Shown here: piece after piece, positions 1 through 5,858 of the stretch
Position numbering within the stretch: the first letter of the stretch is position 1
Layout: the number at the start of each line of letters is the position of its first letter
Assembly (NCBI GenBank): GCA_900553885.1
Contig: USFD01000069.1
Span: 1 to 16,971, forward strand
Source of the DNA: an uncultured Ruminococcus sp.
Lineage (GTDB): Bacteria; Bacillota; Clostridia; Lachnospirales; Lachnospiraceae
DNA: 16,971 bases
Direction of reading: 5' to 3'
Translations under genes and position numbers: made by a program
The notes under the pieces: generated by a model
The model's input: only the letters and a program-made list of their open reading frames with translations
Told to the model about the DNA's origin: nothing
Databases searched by the model: none

Positions 1-30
1 CATGATTTAGGTATACATGGCATCTTTACT

Positions 31-59
31 TTGTACTATTTTTATACTATCACTAGTAT
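31..59 (+). promoter_or_regulatory. Possible sigma-A promoter for the lipoprotein gene at 158
   Basis: TTGTAC at 31-36 and TAGTAT at 54-59 are separated by 17 bases. A start near 66 would give a leader of about 90 bases that contains the hairpin at 93-118. This is a by-eye match in AT-rich DNA, so it is tentative. Confidence 0.35.
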
Positions 60-92
60 TATAAAACATAATCGTTGTAGCGTGTTCAGGAA

Positions 93-118
93 GGGAATGA
101 TCAATCAGGATCATTCCC
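93..118. other. Perfect 10-bp inverted repeat in the leader of the gene at 158
   Basis: GGGAATGATC (93-102) and GATCATTCCC (109-118) pair perfectly around a 6-base loop. No T-run follows, so it is a weak intrinsic terminator. It could be an operator or an RNA hairpin in the leader of the lipoprotein mRNA, or the end of a transcript entering from outside the window. Confidence 0.45.
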
Positions 119-157
119 ATCTTATTGAACAATCATTTAATATGGGGAGAAGATGCT

Positions 158-1030
158 ATGAAAAAAATCTGTTGTTTATGCTTAATCTTATGCCTTTTGG
201 CGGCCTGTTCCGGATGCGGGAAAAGCCGGGAACCGGAGAGAAACGTTAATGGTACGGTTCCTTCGGATGAAACGGAAATGATATTTCCGGATACGTATGA
301 AAAGGAATCTGAATCAGGCAAAGTCCGTTTCAATTGTCAGGTAGAAGTGCCGGATCAGGTAAAAGAAGAAAAAATCAGCCGGATATCCGCAGAAGGACTT
401 CGCTGCTGCGACCAGGAAAAGGCCTGGGCTATGTTCGGAGAGGGGAAAGAGATCTCCGAACAGGAAAATTATCCGGTAGATGAAGGGAGAGCGGACTCTA
501 ATTATTATATCTTTGAGGATGAAAGCACCCTTCATATAGCGGAGGGAATCTCTTACGGAAGCGGAACCTGTCAGTATTACTCCAATATAAACGTGTTTGA
601 TCCGGCGAATGTCCCGCTGCTTGAGCCGGGCTCTGTTTCCTTTATGAGTGCAGATCAGTGTGTTGAAGAAGTAAAGAAAACAATGGAAGAACTGGGATAC
701 CAGACGGATGAGTTTGAATTCCGGATATATCCTGTGAATTCCGATACCATGAAGGAACTGGAGGAGGATCTGGTCAATACCGGATATATATCAGAGGAAA
801 ACAGAAAGGAAGGCTGGAGCCGGGAAGATGACGCATATGCGGTCTACGCGTACCAGAAGATCCGGGAGATCCCGGTATTCCATGAGGTAATGGGTCTGTC
901 CAGGCAGATGGCGGATGATTCCCCGGATAACGCGCCGGTACAGGTGATAGCTTGTACTGAGTGTGGCATCAATGCTGGCTGTCCTGATTGCGACCGGAGG
1001 AGTATCACAGAAACTTGTGAATACATTTAA
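158..1030 (+). CDS. Lipoprotein of unknown function, probably C-terminally truncated
   Basis: The 290-residue product starts with a classic lipoprotein signal: two lysines, a Cys/Leu-rich core, and a lipobox LLAAC with the lipidated Cys at residue 17, so it should be anchored to the outer face of the membrane. I chose ATG 158 over the upstream ATG 125 because GGGGAGA at 144-150 is well spaced and the signal peptide begins exactly there. The body is acidic and hydrophilic, with no recognised domain. Towards the C-terminus, segments such as IPVFHEVMG and MADDSPDNAPVQ resemble what I recall of a conserved Lachnospiraceae secreted family that continues well past this point. Here the protein instead ends in about 25 Cys-rich residues (CTECG, CPDC) unlike the rest. 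Another frame over the same bases reads as a membrane helix, so the tail is probably out-of-frame foreign sequence. Function unknown. Confidence 0.7.
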   Translation: MKKICCLCLILCLLAACSGCGKSREPERNVNGTVPSDETEMIFPDTYEKESESGKVRFNCQVEVPDQVKEEKISRISAEGLRCCDQEKAWAMFGEGKEISEQENYPVDEGRADSNYYIFEDESTLHIAEGISYGSGTCQYYSNINVFDPANVPLLEPGSVSFMSADQCVEEVKKTMEELGYQTDEFEFRIYPVNSDTMKELEEDLVNTGYISEENRKEGWSREDDAYAVYAYQKIREIPVFHEVMGLSRQMADDSPDNAPVQVIACTECGINAGCPDCDRRSITETCEYI

Positions 1031-1049
1031 GACTTTGCTTACAGTCTGA
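951..1049 (+). pseudogene. Possible remnant of a membrane-protein C-terminus, in another frame
   Basis: In the frame starting at 951, just after a TAG at 948-950, the sequence reads LVLSVASMLAVLIATGGV and then a short basic tail to TGA at 1047-1049. That is a plausible transmembrane helix with normal codon choice. The annotated lipoprotein frame over the same bases gives an odd Cys-rich tail. I infer that a deletion or rearrangement fused a lipoprotein gene to the 3' end of a membrane-protein gene. At 33 residues, chance cannot be excluded. Confidence 0.25.
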
Positions 1050-1120
1050 GCATGCCTGTTGGTCGTTATAGAGATAGATCAAAAACAAAGATAAACGGGC
1101 GAATAATTTGGTGTACTTCC

Positions 1121-1147
1121 TGACATAATTATGCTATAATCATGTCA
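1121..1147 (+). promoter_or_regulatory. Toxin-antitoxin promoter -10 inside a 27-bp imperfect palindrome
   Basis: The arms TGACATAATTAT (1121-1132) and ATAATCATGTCA (1136-1147) are inverted repeats with one mismatch around a 3-base centre. A consensus TATAAT (1135-1140) lies inside the palindrome, 29 bases before the antitoxin start. No good -35 is visible; TGTACT at 1112-1117 has the right spacing but is weak. A palindrome over the -10 of a Phd/YefM gene fits autorepression by the antitoxin or the complex. Confidence 0.65.
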
Positions 1148-1169
1148 AAAGAAGAAAGGGGCTGATATT

Positions 1170-1433
1170 ATGCCAGTTATCATGCCGATCAAAGATCTCC
1201 GCAATACAAGTGAGATATCCGATTTGGCTCACAAGACGCAGGAACCGATTTTTATTACCAAAAACGGATACAGTGATCTGGTGGTAATGAGCAGTGAATT
1301 ATATGATAAATTTGCAAAAAACAACCGGATCGACCAGGCAATCTATGAATCCGAGAAAGAAATGGAAGAAGGCGGCGTTTCGCTGGATCTCGACGAGGCT
1401 TTTGAGAAACTGAATAAAAAATACTATGGATAA
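1170..1433 (+). CDS. Type II antitoxin, Phd/YefM family
   Basis: The 87-residue protein has the layout of a Phd/YefM antitoxin. Residues 1-50 form the N-terminal DNA-binding and dimer fold, with the typical PIKDLRNTSEISDL opening, EPIFITKNGYSDLVVMS strand segment and the following Tyr-Asp-Lys helix. The acidic C-terminus (about 55-87, rich in Glu/Asp) is where these antitoxins wrap their toxin. It should neutralise the RelE/ParE toxin encoded just downstream and repress the shared promoter by binding the palindrome at 1121-1147. ATG 1170 follows AAAGGGG at a good distance. The gene overlaps the toxin start by 8 bases, which implies translational coupling. Confidence 0.9.
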   Translation: MPVIMPIKDLRNTSEISDLAHKTQEPIFITKNGYSDLVVMSSELYDKFAKNNRIDQAIYESEKEMEEGGVSLDLDEAFEKLNKKYYG

Positions 1434-1728
1434 ATATAAAGTCAGATTAAACCAACAGGCATTCCGGGAGATTGATGAAATTTTTTTTTACATTGCTTTG
1501 GAAAAGTTATCACCGGAAAATGCCAAAGGACAGACGGACCGGATCTGGGAGGCATTAAAGAAATTAGAAACTTTTCCTCAGTCGCATCAGGAACGGACCG
1601 AAGGAAGATATGCCGGAAAAGGATACCGGCAATTACTCATAGATAATTATATTGCTATCTTCAAGATTGATGAATCAAAGAAAACCGTCCATGTTGTGAC
1701 TGTACAGTATCAGGGGCGGAATGTATAA
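1426..1728 (+). CDS. Type II toxin, RelE/ParE superfamily
   Basis: The 100-residue toxin begins YKVRLNQQAFREIDEIFFYIA, a long amphipathic helix pair typical of RelE/ParE toxins, and ends GYRQLLIDNYIAIFKID...VHVVTVQYQGRN, the beta-strand core with a C-terminal Arg. Members either cleave mRNA at the ribosome (RelE branch) or poison gyrase (ParE branch). The sequence alone does not decide which; the overall pattern is nearest the ParE/RelE plasmid-stabilisation proteins common in Clostridia. It overlaps the antitoxin by 8 bases in another frame, has no separate promoter, and is followed immediately by a strong terminator, so the pair forms a closed two-gene unit. The phylogenetic neighbours on both sides look degraded, which fits a mobile stabilisation cassette. 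Confidence 0.88.
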   Translation: MDKYKVRLNQQAFREIDEIFFYIALEKLSPENAKGQTDRIWEALKKLETFPQSHQERTEGRYAGKGYRQLLIDNYIAIFKIDESKKTVHVVTVQYQGRNV

Positions 1729-1768
1729 AGAAGAGCCAGAGGAATGAAGAAATACTCTGGCTCTTCTT
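1728..1768 (+). terminator. Terminator of the toxin-antitoxin operon
   Basis: A perfect 14-bp stem (AAGAAGAGCCAGAG at 1728-1741 with CTCTGGCTCTTCTT at 1755-1768) encloses a 13-base loop and begins on the last base of the toxin stop codon. The right arm ends in a pyrimidine-rich stretch rather than a pure T-run. Confidence 0.75.
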
Positions 1769-1883
1769 CTGTCTGAAGACAGGCAGGATTTCCTTTTATA
1801 CCAGAAGCTCGAAACAACTATAAAAGAGAAGCATTATGATAAAGCAAACTCTGGAAAAGAAAGATGGAATTTTTTAATAGACT

Positions 1884-1923
1884 GATACAAGGATACAGAA
1901 AAGATACAGTTCTTATATATTAT
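1884..1923 (+). promoter_or_regulatory. Promoter with GATACAG direct repeats, shared with the regulator operon at 6009
   Basis: GATACA occurs at 1884, 1892 and 1903, the last two exactly 11 bp apart, which is the usual spacing of OmpR/PhoB-type half-sites. A candidate -10, TATTAT, is at 1918-1923. There is no recognisable -35, and the repeats cover that position, as in activator-dependent promoters. The 32 bases 1892-1923 match 5938-5969, upstream of the response regulator at 6009, at 26 positions. I infer control of the lipoprotein at 2006 by that regulator. Confidence 0.5.
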
Positions 1924-2005
1924 AAAAATACAGAAAAAGATATATAAGAAAAACGGCGGCGCTGAAAAATCAAATAAGCGCCGGAAAGAAAGGATGTGAA
2001 ATGTT

Positions 2006-2485
2006 ATGAAAAAAAAGATTTCATTATTATTAACCGCATTCCTGCTGGGAGCGGCGCTGTCAGCCTGTGGAAGCAATGCAGAAGAAAAGCCGGGGAACGA
2101 AAATACAGCCGGGACTCCTGTGGAAGAACAGGTATTGGTGTACCGAAGTAATACTACCCTGGCTGATCTGGAGGCATATCTTCTCGAAAAGGGCGTTCTG
2201 GATGGAGAGAGAACAGAAGTAGAGGCAGAGAAGGTCGGAGCGGTCGACGGGTTTGGCTATCAGGATTCCAATGTGGAAATCTATGAATATGATACGGACT
2301 CCTCCGCATATGACGCACTGGCAGAAGGAGGCTGTATCGGCTTTACTTTTCCTGCAACAGAAACCAGACCTGCCGAAACAGTAGGCCCCATTTCAGCCGA
2401 AACTGTAAACAGGCAGTATGTTATGATAGCGACCGGTGATGTTTCCAGAGAGCTTCGGAATACATTCGGAAACTTCGACAGATAA
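2006..2485 (+). CDS. Small secreted lipoprotein, function unknown
   Basis: The 159-residue protein has three N-terminal lysines, a hydrophobic core and a lipobox LSAC (Cys at residue 21), so it should be lipidated and surface-exposed. A short Glu/Gly/Asn-rich linker (about 22-40) leads to a compact alpha/beta domain of about 110 residues that I cannot assign to a named family. Notable segments are TLADLEAYLLEKGVLDG and the stretch YDALAEGGCIGFTF. ATG 2006 is preceded by AAAGGATG and begins the signal peptide. The gene is monocistronic, with a promoter at 1884-1923 and a terminator at 2509-2547. Because its promoter resembles that of the two-component/ABC operon at 6009, it may be an auxiliary envelope protein of that system, for example a substrate-binding or protective factor. 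That role is inference only. Confidence 0.8.
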   Translation: MKKKISLLLTAFLLGAALSACGSNAEEKPGNENTAGTPVEEQVLVYRSNTTLADLEAYLLEKGVLDGERTEVEAEKVGAVDGFGYQDSNVEIYEYDTDSSAYDALAEGGCIGFTFPATETRPAETVGPISAETVNRQYVMIATGDVSRELRNTFGNFDR

Positions 2486-2508
2486 ACTGAGATATTACGG
2501 ACCTTTCA

Positions 2509-2547
2509 TCAGGGGCCGGATAGAGATTCCTCTTATCCGGCCCCTGA
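2509..2547 (+). terminator. Terminator after the lipoprotein at 2006
   Basis: A perfect 14-bp GC-rich stem (TCAGGGGCCGGATA at 2509-2522 with TATCCGGCCCCTGA at 2534-2547) surrounds an 11-base loop, 24 bases after the stop codon. The following bases are AT-rich (AATTATAT) without a strict T-run. Confidence 0.75.
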
Positions 2548-2679
2548 ATTATATCCGGCGATGTGAGCTCAAAACAAATCAAGGCCATTCGGCCAGAGGG
2601 ATTCAAAGATTTAATAAAGTAAGCGACAAAAGAATATCGGGGAGGGATATATGGAGCGCGGCAGTTACTGTCTGTCAGC

Positions 2680-2708
2680 TTGTTTTTCCTGCTGTATATT
2701 GCTACAAT
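2680..2708 (+). promoter_or_regulatory. Sigma-A promoter for the Rpn pseudogene
   Basis: TTGTTT at 2680-2685 and TACAAT at 2703-2708 are separated by 17 bases, with an extended -10 TGC at 2700-2702. The start codon at 2759 lies about 45 bases after the expected start site, behind a good ribosome binding site. The upstream DNA from 2548 shows no other gene. Confidence 0.5.
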
Positions 2709-2758
2709 GACAGTAAAGACAGTCCTTCATGTATCTTCAGCCAGGAAAGGAGAAATAC

Positions 2759-3420
2759 ATGGAAGACAGAAAAGAACAAGGCCGCAGCAAAGTTAATCAG
2801 ATTCGAAACACAAAGGTAAAGGACAGCGGGGCGAAACTGATTTTAAAGCCCGAGTGCATTTGAATGATGTGCTGGGAGATTTTATTCCGGATTTCAGATA
2901 CTTGGTAGTGCCATTGTCAAAGTATACGAATCAGGAACTGGTGGATAAAGGGGACGAACTGTCTCTGATTATGTTGATTGATAAACTCCGGAATGCGGCG
3001 GATTTTCAGAAACTTAAGGATATACCGGCAGAATATTTTGAAAGTATCAGCAAAAATTCTCCGGAATCGGTATTAAAGTTGATTGGCAAAATCATATCAG
3101 TATTGTTGCTGCGGATGAATGTTCCGAAAGAAGAAGTGGCGGATTTTACAGATCGCGTGGAACGGAGGGATTTTACGATGCTGTTTGAAAATTTTGAAAC
3201 ATATGATGTGCAGGAAACGAGGAGAATCAGTAAAGCAGAGGGAAAGGCAGAGTTTATACTGGAACTTCTGGAGGATATCGGAACAGTTCCGGAAGATGTG
3301 AAGGCAAGGATTCTCAAAGAAAGGGATCTGGATACTCTGGGGCAATGGCGCAGGGCGGCCGCCCGGGCGGAGTCAGTAGAACAGTTTGCGGCTGAATGTC
3401 TTGGCTCTGAAGAAAAATAA
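2759..3420 (+). pseudogene. Rpn-family recombination-promoting nuclease, internally deleted
   Basis: Rpn proteins are PD-(D/E)XK nucleases (transposase_31-like) present in many copies in Lachnospiraceae. Both ends of such a gene survive here in different frames. The N-terminal piece starts at ATG 2759 behind AGGAAAGGAG and reads KVNQIRNTKVKDSGAKLI, the family's usual opening; it hits a stop at 2861-2863. From about 2842 a second frame continues as FKARVHLNDVLGDFIPDFRY and then the family C-terminus (GDELSLIMLIDKLRNAADF, FTMLFENFETYDVQETRR) to TAA 3418-3420. The piece between, which should hold the catalytic Asp/Glu/Lys residues and by my recollection spans well over 100 residues, is absent. 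The join falls in a run of T at 2841-2844, a likely microhomology. A 188-codon frame from GTG 2854 remains open, but no ribosome binding site precedes it. No active nuclease can be made. Confidence 0.8.
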
Positions 3421-3427
3421 AGAAATT

Positions 3428-3457
3428 TGTAACGTTCTTCCGCCTGAATTTCGTTAT
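3428..3457 (+). promoter_or_regulatory. Candidate ECF-sigma-type promoter
   Basis: TGTAAC (3428-3433) and CGTTAT (3452-3457), followed by ATAGAG, resemble the TGTAAC...CGT elements seen ahead of many clostridial ECF-sigma operons. The 18-base spacer is slightly longer than the usual 16-17. It lies upstream of the membrane protein at 3560 and the sigma factor at 4336, so autoregulation is possible. Confidence 0.35.
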
Positions 3458-3511
3458 ATAGAGTAAGAAGGAAAGGATGGATATTTCAGTGGAAGCTGAA
3501 AGAAATCCCGC

Positions 3512-3541
3512 ACCGGGCTCTGAAGGACCGAGCTCTGAACG
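3512..3541 (+). repeat. Two tandem 15-bp repeats just before the gene at 3560
   Basis: ACCGGGCTCTGAAGG (3512-3526) is followed directly by ACCGAGCTCTGAACG (3527-3541), with two differences. The pair ends next to the AAAGGAGG ribosome binding site of the gene at 3560. It may be only a slippage duplication in the leader. Confidence 0.5.
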
Positions 3542-3559
3542 AAAAGGAGGGAAAATGCT

Positions 3560-4207
3560 GTGAAAAAATTTTATTCTGTTATTTTATGGGGGATCTGTAT
3601 TGCAGCCGCTGTCGGGCTCCTGATTTTTCTGGGCAGTCTGATGTCAGATGAATCTATGACGTCAGAAAAGCCGGTTATTTACCTGTATCCTGAGAAGGAA
3701 CAGGAAGTGTCAGTCCGGCTGGACTATGACGGTGAGCTGACCTGTACTTATCCGGAGTACAGAGGCGGCTGGACGGTAACGGCGGAACCGGACGGCAGGC
3801 TTACAGACCGGACGGGAAGGGAATACAATTATCTGTACTGGGAAGGAACATCCGACTGGAAGTATGATTTCTCGGAAGGGTTCTGTGTCGCGGGAGAAGA
3901 TTCTGCGCAGTTCCTGGAAGAAGCGCTTGCGAAGCTGGGACTAACCCGAAGGGAGGCCAATGAATTTATTGTATACTGGCTGCCCAGGCTGGAGGCCAAT
4001 GCGTACAATCTGATTTCTTTTCAGACAGAGGCCTATACGGAACATGCCGGACTTGTCATTGAACCGGTGCCGGATACGGTAATCCGTGTATTTATGGCAT
4101 ATCAGCCGACAGACAGCCGGCAGGAGATACCGGAACAGGAACTGGACGCTCCGGCTAGAACAGGATTTACTGTAGTAGAATGGGGCGGCTGTGAAATGGG
4201 CAAGTAG
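3560..4207 (+). CDS. Conserved membrane-anchored protein of unknown function
   Basis: The 215-residue protein has one N-terminal membrane helix (about residues 5-28) and then an outside domain. It carries the stretch KPVIYLYPEKEQEVSVRLDY, then TCTYPEYRGGW, EYNYLYWEG, GFCVAG, NEFIVYWLPRLE, YNLISF and a C-terminal GFTVVEWGG. I recognise this pattern as a conserved hypothetical family common in Clostridia; no enzymatic role is known to me. The domain is rich in aromatic and beta-strand-like segments, so a binding or sensing domain outside the membrane is plausible. GTG 3560 is the start: AAAGGAGG at 3543-3550 is 9 bases away, while ATG 3555 reads into an immediate stop. A terminator follows at 4263. 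The candidate ECF promoter at 3428 suggests it belongs to the regulon of the sigma factor encoded next. Confidence 0.82.
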   Translation: MKKFYSVILWGICIAAAVGLLIFLGSLMSDESMTSEKPVIYLYPEKEQEVSVRLDYDGELTCTYPEYRGGWTVTAEPDGRLTDRTGREYNYLYWEGTSDWKYDFSEGFCVAGEDSAQFLEEALAKLGLTRREANEFIVYWLPRLEANAYNLISFQTEAYTEHAGLVIEPVPDTVIRVFMAYQPTDSRQEIPEQELDAPARTGFTVVEWGGCEMGK

Positions 4208-4262
4208 CATAGCGGACTGCGAATATCCGCCTGACTCAGATCAGGCCGGAATAGTATCCGCA

Positions 4263-4293
4263 AAAAGGCGGCAGAGCAGAAATGCCGCCTTTT
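4263..4293 (+). terminator. Terminator between the gene at 3560 and the sigma factor
   Basis: An 11-bp stem (AAAAGGCGGCA at 4263-4273 with TGCCGCCTTTT at 4283-4293) has a 9-base loop; the right arm supplies a four-T run followed by GCG. The sigma gene starts 43 bases later with no clear promoter of its own, so partial read-through is likely. Confidence 0.65.
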
Positions 4294-4335
4294 GCGATTG
4301 TGACGAGAATTCTGAGCTGCTGACAGGAGAAGGTT

Positions 4336-4878
4336 ATGATTTATCTGCTGATGATAGATTCAGGGGAGGACAGACGGAAGTTTGTAATCCTGTATGAAAC
4401 ATACCGGCATTTTATGATGAGGATTGCGCTGGATATACTGAGAGATACTTATCTTGCAGAAGACGCCGTACATGAAGCGTTTATGAAAATTGCCGCGAAT
4501 ATGGACAAAGTGGGGGAAACCGGATCGCTGAGAACGAAACGGTATCTGGCTGTTACGGTAAAACACGCGGCGGTGGACATATACCGGAAGAGAAAGAAAC
4601 AGTTTGACAGAGAGATGTCTGTGGAGGATCTGGATATCCGCATTGAGCCCGCCGCGTATATGGAGTCGGATGCTGATAATGAAGTGCTGGATATTCTGAA
4701 AAATCTGCCCGGCAGATACAGGGATATTTTTCTGTTAAAGTATTCGGCAAGGATGGAGAATAAGGATATTGCCGGCATTCTGGATATTCCGGAAGGAACG
4801 GTGCGTCAGCGGATTGCCAGGGGAAAGGTCCTGATACAGGAAGCGCTTGACCGGCTGGAGGAAATGAAAAATGAGTAA
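4336..4878 (+). CDS. ECF-type RNA polymerase sigma factor
   Basis: The 180-residue protein is a two-domain extracytoplasmic-function sigma factor. Region 2 (about residues 15-90) includes YETYRHFMMRIALDILRD, the AEDAVHEAFMKI helix and KHAAVDIYRKRKKQ, the part that meets core polymerase and the -10 element. Region 4 (about 117-172) has LKNLPGRYRDIFLLKYSARM and the helix-turn-helix KDIAGILDIPEGTVRQRIARGK, which reads the -35 element. It would direct polymerase to a small envelope-stress regulon. ATG 4336 follows CAGGAGAAGG. The stop overlaps the next gene by 8 bases; that gene is a membrane protein of anti-sigma type, so the sigma factor is probably held at the membrane until a signal arrives. 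No near-perfect ECF promoter lies directly upstream; the best candidate is at 3428. Confidence 0.93.
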   Translation: MIYLLMIDSGEDRRKFVILYETYRHFMMRIALDILRDTYLAEDAVHEAFMKIAANMDKVGETGSLRTKRYLAVTVKHAAVDIYRKRKKQFDREMSVEDLDIRIEPAAYMESDADNEVLDILKNLPGRYRDIFLLKYSARMENKDIAGILDIPEGTVRQRIARGKVLIQEALDRLEEMKNE

Positions 4879-5560
4879 GATAAAAGTAACAGACGACTGG
4901 CTGTATCAGTACATGCCTGTTGTGGATGAAGCGCTGATCCGGGGAATTGAGGACAGCACGGATTATGAATATCAGTTTTCGGAACAATTTGAGAAAAAGA
5001 TGGAACAGCTGATCCGCAGAGAAAAGCGGGATGCGCAAAAAGACAGATGGAAGACATTGACAGGCCGCCTGATGCAGAATCTCAGAATGTCCGCCGGTTA
5101 TATGGCGGCAGCCGCGGCCTGCGCCGGTCTGCTGATCCTGACAGGCGTTCTGCTGAGACAGCAGGGAAGCGGGGATACAGCAGGTTCAGCTCCGGTTCGG
5201 GAAAATAACGGAGCCGGGACAGGCTTCCGGGAGAAATTCCCGGCTGGTATGCCGGATGGCTACCGTCTTGTTTCGGAGCAGGAAGATGGAACCTCATATG
5301 AGATGGCTTATGAAAATGTTATGGGGATGACCTGTACACTGAGACAGGAACCGGAAACAACGGATGGTACGGCTGTTCCGGATCCGGATTTCAGAAGAGA
5401 AGAATCCGTACAGCTTAAAGGGGCTCTGATAGAAATATACTGGTATGAAGACGGTTCCAGCTATTCATCCTGTGTGTATGAAAACTGCTCGTATACAGTG
5501 GAAGCCGAGCAGTTAAGCGCAGAAGAAATAGAAGAGATTTACACGAACTGGATATACTGA
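4871..5560 (+). CDS. Membrane anti-sigma-like protein with a DUF4367-type outer domain
   Basis: The 229-residue protein is translationally coupled to the ECF sigma gene (8-base overlap). Residues 1-74 are cytoplasmic and charged, with DDWLYQYMPVVDEALI and a Lys/Glu-rich helix; this part should bind the sigma factor. No zinc-binding HxxxCxxC motif of ZAS anti-sigma factors is seen. A single membrane helix spans about 75-95 (AAAAACAGLLILTGVLL). Outside, from about residue 118, the segment MPDGYRLVSEQED...YEMAYENVMGMTCTL...LKGALIEIYWYED...YTVEAEQLSAEEIEEI looks like a DUF4367-type domain, found in many clostridial anti-sigma and sporulation-linked proteins. The expected role is to hold the sigma factor inactive and release it on an envelope signal. 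No terminator was found before the next promoter at 5569. Confidence 0.82.
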   Translation: MSKIKVTDDWLYQYMPVVDEALIRGIEDSTDYEYQFSEQFEKKMEQLIRREKRDAQKDRWKTLTGRLMQNLRMSAGYMAAAAACAGLLILTGVLLRQQGSGDTAGSAPVRENNGAGTGFREKFPAGMPDGYRLVSEQEDGTSYEMAYENVMGMTCTLRQEPETTDGTAVPDPDFRREESVQLKGALIEIYWYEDGSSYSSCVYENCSYTVEAEQLSAEEIEEIYTNWIY

Positions 5561-5568
5561 TAAATACA

Positions 5569-5597
5569 TTGAATGCGAAATGCGTATATGATAAAAT
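5569..5597 (+). promoter_or_regulatory. Promoter of the holin-like toxin mRNA
   Basis: TTGAAT (5569-5574) and TAAAAT (5592-5597) are spaced by 17 bases, with an extended -10 TGA at 5589-5591. The expected start is near 5604, so the mRNA begins just before GGGAAACCAGA and has a leader of about 80 bases. Confidence 0.65.
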
Positions 5598-5605
5598 AGA
5601 ATACA

Positions 5606-5632
5606 GGGAAACCAGAGCCGGGCGGCTTACCC
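5606..5632 (+). repeat. Leader repeat of the toxin mRNA, inverted copy at 5835-5858
   Basis: GGGAAACCAGA followed by GCGGCTTACCC after a short insert also occurs on the minus strand at 5835-5858. Each copy sits directly after a promoter, so the sense and antisense RNAs would carry nearly the same 5' segment. Confidence 0.75.
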
Positions 5633-5654
5633 TCTGATCTTTCCGAAGGGACAG

Positions 5655-5680
5655 CCCCTCCGTCTAAAAGAAAGGAGGGG
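5655..5680 (+). promoter_or_regulatory. Hairpin hiding the ribosome binding site of the toxin
   Basis: CCCCTCC (5655-5661) pairs perfectly with GGAGGGG (5674-5680), which contains the ribosome binding site. The 12-base loop is TCTAAAAGAAA-like and A-rich. In the mRNA this would block translation, a feature known from type I toxin mRNAs. Confidence 0.6.
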
Positions 5681-5687
5681 GATGCCA

Positions 5688-5780
5688 GTGAATGTTACAT
5701 ATTCGGACTTGATCCAGTTGTTAATTTTCATTGTCGCCCTTGTTGGTCTGTGTTATCAGATTTTCAGGGGAAAGAAATAG
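5688..5780 (+). CDS. Small one-helix putative holin-like toxin (type I toxin)
   Basis: This short gene encodes about 30 residues: a polar start VTYSDLIQ, a membrane helix LLIFIVALVGLCYQIF and a basic tail RGKK. Size, single helix and charge match the putative holin-like toxin group of Bacillota, whose known relatives such as Bacillus TxpA are type I toxins that damage the membrane. I prefer GTG 5688 because the AAAGGAGG site (5671-5678) is 9 bases away; ATG 5682, two codons upstream in the same frame, would be only 3 bases away but is possible. The surroundings strengthen the call: an extended -10 promoter at 5569, a hairpin over the ribosome binding site, a terminator right after the stop, and a convergent promoter for an antisense RNA. 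Toxicity is inferred from family and layout. Confidence 0.75.
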   Translation: MNVTYSDLIQLLIFIVALVGLCYQIFRGKK

Positions 5781-5813
5781 GCCGCCACATCTCGCACATG
5801 TGACGGCTGTTTT
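5781..5813. terminator. Two-way terminator shared by toxin mRNA and antisense RNA
   Basis: GCCGCCACAT (5781-5790) pairs with ATGTGACGGC (5798-5807), with one mismatch and a 7-base loop. TGTTTT follows on the plus strand, and CTATTTCTTT follows on the minus strand. It starts on the base after the toxin stop codon. Confidence 0.75.
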
Positions 5814-5834
5814 GAGTAACAGTCAATTACTTGT

Positions 5835-5858
5835 GGGGTAAGCCGCTTCTGGTTTCCC
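5835..5858 (-). repeat. Leader repeat of the antisense RNA, inverted copy of 5606-5632
   Basis: On the minus strand this reads GGGAAACCAGA then A then GCGGCTTACCCC. It matches the toxin mRNA leader in two 11-base blocks; the only difference between them is a 5-base versus 1-base insert. Confidence 0.75.

Noticed and set aside
951..1433. Whether the toxin-antitoxin genes sit in an integron- or transposon-like cassette
   Set aside because: No flanking direct or inverted repeats, attC-like folds or integrase were seen around 1050-1770.
1769..1782. CTGTC-TGAA-GACAG mini hairpin after the toxin terminator
   Set aside because: It has only 5 bp and a weak T-run 12 bases later; too short to call beside the strong terminator at 1728-1768.
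2436..2819. Plus-strand frame of 127 codons
   Set aside because: It starts inside the lipoprotein gene, crosses its GC-rich terminator and the Rpn promoter, and its translation has no domain.
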